Shown here piece by piece: positions 1 to 4,888 of a stretch of DNA of 10,299 nt (the first letter of the stretch is position 1; each line of letters starts with the position of its first letter). The notes below the pieces were generated by a model. The model saw only the letters and a program-made list of their open reading frames with translations. It was not told where the DNA came from and did not search any database. This DNA is from CAZRRV01 sp964406705 (GTDB lineage Bacteria; Bacillota; Clostridia; Oscillospirales; Acutalibacteraceae). The position numbers and the translations under genes were made by a program. The DNA lies in assembly GCA_964406705.1 (NCBI GenBank), contig CAYOSS010000064.1, positions 1 to 10,299 on the forward strand, read 5' to 3'.

Positions 1-43
1 GCGTTCGGCGTAGGAACAAGCCGGTCCGCCTGAACTTCTTTTC

Positions 44-205
44 TGTCCGCTTTTCATAAGGGGCCCCCGCGGCGCCGTTAGGCGTCGTGGGGAGAGGAGG
101 AGCAGTGGAATGAGCGAGCTTTTCACGCTTTAGCGTGGAAACGAGCGATATGGAACTTGCGACGACGAAGGCGGACCGTTCCGGCGCAGAGAAGAAAAGC
201 GGACA
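44..205. repeat. Pair of 12-bp inverted repeats bracketing about 160 bp
   Basis: TGTCCGCTTTTC at 44-55 is the exact reverse complement of GAAAAGCGGACA at 194-205. A second inverted pair, CGGTCCGCC at 22-30 and GGCGGACCG at 170-178, shares the GTCCGC core. Between them lies a hairpin (120-141) and three imperfect copies of a TGGAA-N-GAGCGA-like motif. This could be a small non-coding palindromic or MITE-like element, but no target-site duplication is evident and the inverted pairs interleave rather than nest. Confidence 0.35.
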
Positions 206-467
206 TCGTTTCCCAGCCGCGCTGAGGAAAAGCAAGCTACCCTCGCGTCAGCGAGAAGAAAATTCCCGGAGCCGAGCGGAGCCGGAGCAAGCCCACGGGC
301 CCGACCGGAGCCAGAGTCCCCGGCACCGCCGGGTTCTCCTCGAAGCGAACCCGCTCCCCGGACACCGGGTTGACAGCTCCCGGCTGCAACCCCGCCGCAG
401 GGCACCCCGGTATTTTCCCCAAAATCCCGGCAAATTTATGTTAAACCACGCCAATTCTACTATCCGT

Positions 468-504
468 AGAGCTCTCTCTACCGCGCCGCGCGGTGAGGAG
501 CTCT
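468..504. other. Strong imperfect hairpin upstream of the acyltransferase promoter
   Basis: AGAGCTC (468-474) pairs with GAGCTCT (498-504). Inside it, ACCGCG (480-485) pairs with CGCGGT (489-494) around a CCG loop, with a short unpaired bulge between the two helices. No T-run follows on either strand, so it does not look like a standard intrinsic terminator. It sits 30 bp before the predicted -35 box and could be an operator dyad or an RNA structure from an upstream transcript. Confidence 0.5.
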
Positions 505-533
505 TCAGTGGAGAGCGAAACCGGCGGAGTAGA

Positions 534-562
534 TTGCCTTTTTCGGCGCGGGATGCTACTAT
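534..562 (+). promoter_or_regulatory. Predicted sigma-A type promoter for the acyltransferase/GT8 operon
   Basis: TTGCCT (534-539) and TACTAT (557-562) are separated by 17 bp, and TGC directly before the -10 box gives the extended -10 TGN motif. Each box matches 4 of 6 consensus bases. An overlapping TATGAT at 560-565 is a better -10 box but lies 20 bp from the -35. Transcription would begin near 569, leaving a leader of about 50 bases before the ATG at 621. This argues against any start codon upstream of 569. Confidence 0.5.
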
Positions 563-600
563 GATAGGCGCAAAAGGGCGCGCGGCAACGCACGAACGGC

Positions 601-615
601 AAGGAGAGGGGGGGG
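601..615 (+). promoter_or_regulatory. Ribosome binding site with an eight-G run
   Basis: AAGGAG at 601-606 runs into GAGGGGGGGG, giving a G8 homopolymer at 608-615, five bases before the ATG at 621. This purine tract decides the start of the acyltransferase gene. The G8 run lies between the best Shine-Dalgarno core and the start codon, so slippage would change the spacing. Confidence 0.7.
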
Positions 616-620
616 TTACG

Positions 621-1730
621 ATGGCGGATATTGACTGCGCTGCGGCTGTGTCTGCCGGCGGGTCCGGGAACTCACCCTCTGCCGCCGGGCCCGGGAACTC
701 ACCTTCGGTCACCGGATCCATGAACTCACCCTCGAACGCCGGGTCCGGGAACCCGCTCTCTGCCGACGGATCCGGTAATTCGCTCTCGAGCGGCGGACCC
801 GCGAGCTCGTCCTCTTCCGGCGGGCCCGAGAACTCACCCTCTAACACTGGGTCCGGGAACCCGCTCTCTGCCGACGGATCCGGAAATTCGCTCTCGAACG
901 GCGGACCCGCGAACCCGCCCTCCGGCGCCGGGGAACAGCCCCGCGTCACCCCCGACGGGCGGCGCATCATCTACTACGCCGACCCCCGCAACGACGACTT
1001 CGCCGGGGCGCGGCGCGAGCCCGTCCCGATAGGCAGGGACTTCAAGTTCGTGAGGAGAAACCCCTTTTGGAACGCGCTCTCCTGGTTCGTCTACCGCGTA
1101 ATTATGACCCCGGTCGCCTTCCTCTACTGCAAAATCAAGTACCGCGTGAAGTTCATTAAACGCTGCGCCCGCCGCCCCGCTCGCGGCGAGGGGTGCTTCC
1201 TCTACGCCAACCACACCCTCTCTGACGGGGACGCGTTTCTCCCCACGCTCGGGGTGTTTCCGAAACGGGTGTACACCGTGGTGAGCCCCGCTAACCTCTC
1301 GGTGCCGGTCCTGCGGCAGTTTGTCCTGCTGAACGGGGCGATCCCTCTCCCGCGGGGCGCGTCGACCTTTCGGTACTTCTTAGACGCGGTGGAAAAGCGG
1401 GTCCTGCAGGGGCACTGCGTGGCGGTCTACCCCGAGGCGCACGTCTGGCCCTACTACACCGGGATCCGAGAGTTCCCGCCGAATTCCCTGCGCTACCCCG
1501 TGCGCTACGGCGCTCCCGTTTACGTCTCGACAACCACGTTTTCCAAAGCGGGGCGCCGCCGTACCCCCAAAGTTACGGTTTACCTTGACGGGCCCTTCAC
1601 CCCGGACAAGACCCTTCCCGCCCACGCCGCCGAGAGAAAGCTTCACTCGGAGGTCTTGGCCGCGATGAAGGCCGCCGCCGCCCACAGCTCCTACTCCTAT
1701 ATAGAGTACCGCGAGGCGGGAAAATGCTGA
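621..1730 (+). CDS. Lysophospholipid-type acyltransferase with N-terminal 9-residue repeats
   Basis: This 369-residue protein is predicted to be a membrane-associated acyltransferase of the PlsC/LPLAT superfamily, which moves acyl groups to lysophosphatidate or a related acceptor on the cytoplasmic face. Residues 14-103 are ten tandem 9-residue Gly/Ser/Asn/Pro repeats. The ordinary family sequence begins near residue 114 (RRIIYYADPRNDDFA). A hydrophobic stretch lies at about 151-174. The active-site region is YANHTLSDGDAF (195-206), with His198 and Asp204 spaced HX5D rather than the textbook HX4D; from memory this spacing occurs in this subfamily. YPEAHVWPYYTGIR (270-283) is the conserved acceptor-side block. 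The start at 621 is chosen for its purine-rich ribosome site. No ATG, GTG or TTG lies in frame between the repeats and the conserved domain, so the repeats must be translated. An in-frame ATG at residue 34 has no ribosome site. First gene of the operon, it overlaps the next by 7 bases. The acceptor is unknown. Confidence 0.85.
   Translation: MADIDCAAAVSAGGSGNSPSAAGPGNSPSVTGSMNSPSNAGSGNPLSADGSGNSLSSGGPASSSSSGGPENSPSNTGSGNPLSADGSGNSLSNGGPANPPSGAGEQPRVTPDGRRIIYYADPRNDDFAGARREPVPIGRDFKFVRRNPFWNALSWFVYRVIMTPVAFLYCKIKYRVKFIKRCARRPARGEGCFLYANHTLSDGDAFLPTLGVFPKRVYTVVSPANLSVPVLRQFVLLNGAIPLPRGASTFRYFLDAVEKRVLQGHCVAVYPEAHVWPYYTGIREFPPNSLRYPVRYGAPVYVSTTTFSKAGRRRTPKVTVYLDGPFTPDKTLPAHAAERKLHSEVLAAMKAAAAHSSYSYIEYREAGKC
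660..929 (+). repeat. Ten tandem 27-bp repeats encoding 9-residue units
   Basis: The array is exactly 270 bp. Each unit encodes a variant of G-S/P-x-N-S/P-P/L-S-x-x, for example GSGNSPSAA, GPGNSPSVT, GSGNPLSAD, GSGNSLSSG. Units 3-6 and 7-10 are near-copies displaced by 108 bp (for example 741 onward against 849 onward), so the array grew by duplication of a four-unit block as well as of single units. All units are in the acyltransferase reading frame. The encoded sequence is expected to be a flexible, disordered, linker-like tail. Confidence 0.9.
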
Positions 1731-2599
1731 ACCTCCTCTACGCCGGCAACGCCTCGGCGTTCGACGGGCTGCTGATTTCCGCGCTCTCCACCGCCTGCCA
1801 CACGTCGGAGCGGCTCACTGCGTACATCCTCACTATGGACGCCCGCGAGAGGGGCGAGGCCTTCGCCCCGCTGACGGAGCGGCACCGCGCCTTCTTAGCC
1901 GAAATCTACTCCGCCGCGAACAAGGAGAGCAGGGTAGAGCTTTTGGACGTCGGCGACCTCTTCCGCAGGGAGCTCGGCTCCTCGCCCAACGCCAAAACCG
2001 ATTACACCCCCTACTGCTTCCTCCGCCTCTTCGCGGACGAGCTGCCGCTGCCCGACAAACTGCTCTACCTCGACACAGACACCCTTATGGCGGGGGACAT
2101 CTCCCCCCTCTACGCGACCGACATAGCGGGTTACGAGCTCGCGGCGGTGCTCGACCATTACGGGCGGTTCTTTATGGGTTACCACTACTTTAACTCCGGG
2201 GTGATGCTGCTGAATCTCCCCGAAATCCGGCGGACGGGGCTGTTCAGACGGGCGGTGGAGCTGCTCTGCCGGCGCCGGCTCTTCCTCCCGGACCAAACCG
2301 CGCTCAACCGGCTTACCGAGAAGAAGCTCCTCCTCCCCCGCCGGTACAACGAGCAAAAACGGTTCCCCGACGACACCGTGATACAGCACTTCACCAAGAC
2401 GATACTCTGGCTCCCCTATTTCCACACGCGGACAATAAAGCCCTGGCAGACTGAACGGGTAAAATCCACGCTCACGCACAAGTACGACGGGGTATTGGAC
2501 GAGTATTTGGCGGCGAGGAAGGCCTTTGACGACGCCGCCGGCGAACGCCCGACAACCCCCGGAAATAATGCCTTTGAAAGCGAGGGACAGACTATATGA
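1724..2599 (+). CDS. Family 8 glycosyltransferase (first of two)
   Basis: This 291-residue protein is predicted to be a retaining GT8 glycosyltransferase that transfers a hexose from a UDP-sugar. The metal- and nucleotide-binding DXD motif is LYLDTDTLMAGDISPLY (114-130, DTD at 117-119). YFNSGVMLLNL (155-165) and DQTALN (190-195) are the usual family blocks. The C-terminal metal-site His and the KPW signature appear as IQHFTKT (220-226) and IKPW (238-241). It has no signal peptide or membrane segment, so it should act in the cytoplasm or at the inner membrane face. The N-terminus MLNLLYAGNA matches the first beta strand of the fold. Its ATG overlaps the upstream stop by 7 bases and follows GAGGCGGG. 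The last four bases overlap the next GT8 gene. The acceptor cannot be told from sequence, but neighbouring acyltransferases suggest a lipid-linked or envelope glycan. Confidence 0.88.
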   Translation: MLNLLYAGNASAFDGLLISALSTACHTSERLTAYILTMDARERGEAFAPLTERHRAFLAEIYSAANKESRVELLDVGDLFRRELGSSPNAKTDYTPYCFLRLFADELPLPDKLLYLDTDTLMAGDISPLYATDIAGYELAAVLDHYGRFFMGYHYFNSGVMLLNLPEIRRTGLFRRAVELLCRRRLFLPDQTALNRLTEKKLLLPRRYNEQKRFPDDTVIQHFTKTILWLPYFHTRTIKPWQTERVKSTLTHKYDGVLDEYLAARKAFDDAAGERPTTPGNNAFESEGQTI

Positions 2600-3585
2600 A
2601 AAAGCAAGGCGCGGTTTCGGTGTTCTACTCCGTGGACGACACTTACGCCCCGTTTTTGGCGGTATCGCTCCGCTCTCTGGCGGACCGCGCCGACCCGGGG
2701 CGGGAGTACACCGTCTACGTGCTGAACACCGGGCTCTCGGCCGACAACGTCTCACGGCTTTCCTCGGTCGCCGGCGGGAATGTCTCGCTGCGGTTCGTGG
2801 ACGTGAGCCGCCGTGTGGAGCCGCTCGCGGGGCGGCTGGATCTGCGCGACTACTACACGCTGTCCATCTACTACAGGCTCTTTATCCCGGCGATGTTCCC
2901 GGAGCTTGACCGCGCGGTCTACCTCGACGCGGACACGGTGCTCCTGCGGGACGCGGCGGCGCTCTACGACACCGATTTGCGGGGGAAATTCATAGCCGCG
3001 GTGCCGGACCAGGTTATCCCCAGCCGCCCGGAGTACATCCGCTACGCCGAACTCGCCGTGGGAGTGCCTTATAAGAAGTACTTCAACTCCGGGGTGCTCG
3101 TGATGGACCTTAAGAAGCTCCGCGCGTTCGACATAGAGGGGCGGTTCTGCTTCTTACTGAACACCTACCGCTTCGAGACGGTCTGCCCCGATCAGGACTA
3201 CCTCAACGTGATGTGCCGCGACAGGGTGCTCTACCTCGACCGGGGCTGGAACAATATGCCTGTGATCCCGGAGCCCGCGAAGGAGCTGAAACTCATCCAC
3301 TTCAATATGTTCTGGAAACCCTGGCACTACCCCGACACGCCGCTCGGGGAGTACTTCAGGCACTACGCCGCCTTAACCCCCTACGCCGAGGAGATAGCCG
3401 CGATGCCCTCCGCCTACACCAAAGCGCAGCGGGAGCAGGACGAGCTTGCCGCCGCGGCGCTGACGGAGAACGCCGTCGCCATAGTAAACAACCCCCGCAA
3501 CTTCAGAAACGTCTTAAGCGGCGGGGCGGAGCTGCAAAGCGAGTTTGAAGATGACGAGCCCCTCTTTGCCGCCGGACAGGCTTAA
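2596..3585 (+). CDS. Family 8 glycosyltransferase (second of two)
   Basis: This 329-residue GT8 enzyme is related to its upstream neighbour but clearly diverged. Motifs in order are the N-terminal strand AVSVFYSVDDTYAPFLAVSL (6-25), the DXD motif VYLDADTVLLRD (108-119, DAD at 111-113), YFNSGVLVMDL (162-172), DQDYLN (199-204) and HFNMFWKPW (235-243), which holds the third metal ligand His and the KPW signature. The set is complete, so activity is likely. About 85 residues follow the KPW block, which is longer than in the first copy and charged near the end (EFEDDEP). The start is the ATG of an ATGA overlap with the preceding stop, indicating translational coupling. GAGGGA lies upstream at moderate spacing. 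The pair may add successive sugars to one acceptor (inference). Sugar donor and acceptor are unknown. Confidence 0.88.
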   Translation: MKKQGAVSVFYSVDDTYAPFLAVSLRSLADRADPGREYTVYVLNTGLSADNVSRLSSVAGGNVSLRFVDVSRRVEPLAGRLDLRDYYTLSIYYRLFIPAMFPELDRAVYLDADTVLLRDAAALYDTDLRGKFIAAVPDQVIPSRPEYIRYAELAVGVPYKKYFNSGVLVMDLKKLRAFDIEGRFCFLLNTYRFETVCPDQDYLNVMCRDRVLYLDRGWNNMPVIPEPAKELKLIHFNMFWKPWHYPDTPLGEYFRHYAALTPYAEEIAAMPSAYTKAQREQDELAAAALTENAVAIVNNPRNFRNVLSGGAELQSEFEDDEPLFAAGQA

Positions 3586-4399
3586 GGTCTTAGCGCGGAT
3601 AGCGGAGTACGAGCAAGAGGGCGGGGACGCCTTCTTCCGCGACGTGGAGGACGACCCGCCGGGAGGGATTTTGCGCCCCGGCGACGTGGACTACCTCCAC
3701 AAAACCGCTAAATTCCGCGTAAACGGCTGGGCGGCGCGGGTGGTGGAGCAGGTTTACAAGGCGGTGATGCGCCGGGAGTTCGCCATAAAGCTGCGGGGCG
3801 CGGAGCACCTGCGCGGTATCACCGGCGGGGCTATATTCACGAGCAACCACTTCTCCCCCGCCGAGAACCTCACCGTAAAGCTCGCTTCGGAACAGGTCCG
3901 ACCCCGGCGGCGGCTCTACAAGCTTATTAAGGAGGGCAACTTCTTCGCTCCGGGGCTGTACGGCTACCTCTTCCGCTACTGCGACACGCTGCCGCTCAGC
4001 TCGGACACCGCCACTATGGTGAAGCTTGACCGCGCCATACGGGAAATCCTCGCCCGGGGAGACTTTATACTGATCTACCCCGAGCAGTCGATGTGGTGGA
4101 ACTACCGCAAGCCCCGCCCCTACAAGCCGGGAGCCTTCGTGTTCGCGGCGAAAAACGGGGTGCCGGTCGTGCCGTGCTTCGTGACCCTCGGCCGCAAGGA
4201 CCCCGCCGCGCCGGACGGCCCGGACAACATAGCCTACACCTCGCACATAGGCGAGCCGATTTACCCCGACCCCGCCGTTTCCCCGCGAGCCGACGCGAGG
4301 AGGATGTCGGCTGAGAACGCCGCCTTCTCCCGCGCGGTGTACGAGGAAGTTTACGGCGAGCCTCCGACCTACGGAGCGGAAAAGAGAGCCCGGCCATAG
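3551..4399 (+). CDS. Second lysophospholipid/glycerol acyltransferase
   Basis: This 282-residue PlsC-superfamily acyltransferase belongs to a different subfamily from the first gene of the operon. The first block is IFTSNHFSPAEN (95-106), with His100 and Glu105 in an HX4E arrangement where most relatives have HX4D. The strongest family mark is IYPEQSMWWNYRKPRPYKPG (175-194), followed by PVVPCFVTLG (205-214). The N-terminus (RIAEYEQEGG, DDPPGG, DVDYLHK) matches my memory of clostridial relatives and shows no repeat extension. The ATG at 3551 is chosen over a TTG at 3545 for codon preference and spacing from GCGAG; the choice changes only two residues. It begins inside the second GT8 gene (35-base overlap). 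The stop codon falls in the loop of the terminator. It probably acylates a lysophospholipid or a glycolipid built by the neighbouring GT8 enzymes (inference). Confidence 0.87.
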   Translation: MTSPSLPPDRLKVLARIAEYEQEGGDAFFRDVEDDPPGGILRPGDVDYLHKTAKFRVNGWAARVVEQVYKAVMRREFAIKLRGAEHLRGITGGAIFTSNHFSPAENLTVKLASEQVRPRRRLYKLIKEGNFFAPGLYGYLFRYCDTLPLSSDTATMVKLDRAIREILARGDFILIYPEQSMWWNYRKPRPYKPGAFVFAAKNGVPVVPCFVTLGRKDPAAPDGPDNIAYTSHIGEPIYPDPAVSPRADARRMSAENAAFSRAVYEEVYGEPPTYGAEKRARP

Positions 4400-4412
4400 C
4401 GGTCGGGCTTTT
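4384..4412 (+). terminator. Intrinsic terminator of the plus-strand operon
   Basis: AGCCCGGCC (4387-4395) pairs with GGTCGGGCT (4401-4409), nine pairs with one G-U, around the loop ATAGC. It is followed by TTTT, with further A/G-U pairing at the base. The TAG stop of the acyltransferase gene begins in the loop and ends at 4399, so termination directly abuts translation. Confidence 0.8.
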
Positions 4413-4540
4413 AATTTAGGTTGAGCGGGCTGTCGCCTCGGCGGAGAGCAGGCTGTTCCCGGTAAAACCCCGCTCCCGGCGGAAAGGCTCGCTCCCGGCG
4501 GAGAGGTGAACGTGCTCAGTGAAGCCGGTTGTATCCGGCT

Positions 4541-4565
4541 AAGAAACCCCCGCTCGCGGAGGGGG
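4541..4565 (-). terminator. Terminator-like hairpin inside the intergenic repeat
   Basis: Read on the minus strand, CCCCC (4565-4561) pairs with GGGGG (4551-4547) across a 9-base loop and is followed by TTTCTT (4546-4541). It is a repeat copy of the terminator segment at 4859-4878, and may be a duplicated, partly decayed, back-up terminator. The third copy near 4797 has lost one arm. Confidence 0.4.
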
Positions 4566-4858
4566 TCGTGTGCGCTCGGCGGAGAGCAGGTTATTCCCGA
4601 TAAAACGCGCCCACGGCAGAAAGGCCCGCTCCCGGCGGAGAGGTGAACGTGCTCAGTGAAGCCGGCTGCTCCCTGTGAGAGTTCCCTCCCGGGGGGGGGG
4701 TGAACACACTCGGCGGAGAGCAGGCTGCCCGCCGCCGAAATGGCACGCTTACGGCGGAAAGCCGGGCACACTTAGCCGAGACGGCTGCTCCCGGCTAAGA
4801 AACCCCCGCTCGCGGCAGGAGAGGTGAACTTGCTCAGTGAAGCCGGCTGCTCCCGGCT

Positions 4859-4878
4859 AAGAAAGCCCCGCTCGGGGC
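4859..4878 (-). terminator. Intrinsic terminator of the typA-exonuclease-radical SAM operon
   Basis: On the minus strand GCCCC pairs with GGGGC (4878-4874 with 4869-4865) around a four-base loop, followed by TTTCTT (4864-4859). It lies 11 bases beyond the radical SAM stop codon (4891-4889). Confidence 0.65.
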
Positions 4879-4888
4879 GGGCAGCCGC

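Larger units (their letters stand above)
1..533. other. Gene-free upstream region with several hairpins
   Basis: I see no convincing gene here. One frame is open from about 135 into the acyltransferase gene, but its translation is an Arg/Pro/Ser-rich composition with no recognisable domain, no ribosome site, and a likely promoter (534-562) downstream of it. The region holds a hairpin at 120-141 (arms TTTTCACGC and GCGTGGAAA, loop TTTA), a small one at about 244-257 (CTCGC/GCGAG), a strong one at 468-504, and GGAGCC/CCCCGG-rich low-complexity DNA from about 270 to 410. The first 60 bases contain short open frames ending in stops at 31-33 and 57-59, so the tail of an upstream gene cannot be excluded. 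Confidence 0.6.
4437..4880. repeat. Degenerate tandem array of about 137-bp repeats between convergent operons
   Basis: The block CTCGGCGGAGAGCAGG recurs at 4437, 4575 and 4709 (spacings 138 and 134). GAGAGGTGAACGTGCTCAGTGAAGCCGG occurs exactly at 4501 and 4638 and with one change at 4819. A 23-bp block, starting GGCTAAGAAACCCCCGCTCG, is identical at 4537 and 4793 and altered at 4855. Units contain short dyads such as AGCCGG...CCGGCT. A ten-G run occupies 4691-4700. I see no gene in the array. The 393-residue frame open on the minus strand (3590-4771) runs antisense through the acyltransferase and has no domain. Confidence 0.8.

Noticed and set aside
1..59. C-terminal tail of an upstream plus-strand gene, or a minus-strand start at about position 57
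   Set aside because: Two plus frames end in stops (31-33 and 57-59) and one minus ATG is present, but fewer than 20 codons are visible and nothing favours any of them.
369..397. Promoter based on a perfect TTGACA at 369-374
   Set aside because: The sequence 17 bp downstream is CCGCCG, with no AT-rich -10 box at any acceptable spacing.
135..620. Upstream extension of the acyltransferase reading frame to an ATG at 135
   Set aside because: No ribosome site at 135, Arg/Pro-rich nonsense-like translation, a predicted promoter at 534-562 inside it, and a clear purine-rich ribosome site in front of the ATG at 621.
3590..4771. 393-residue minus-strand open frame across the acyltransferase and intergenic repeats
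   Set aside because: Antisense to a well-supported gene, no recognisable motifs, and its first third is translated intergenic repeat DNA. High GC makes long antisense frames common.
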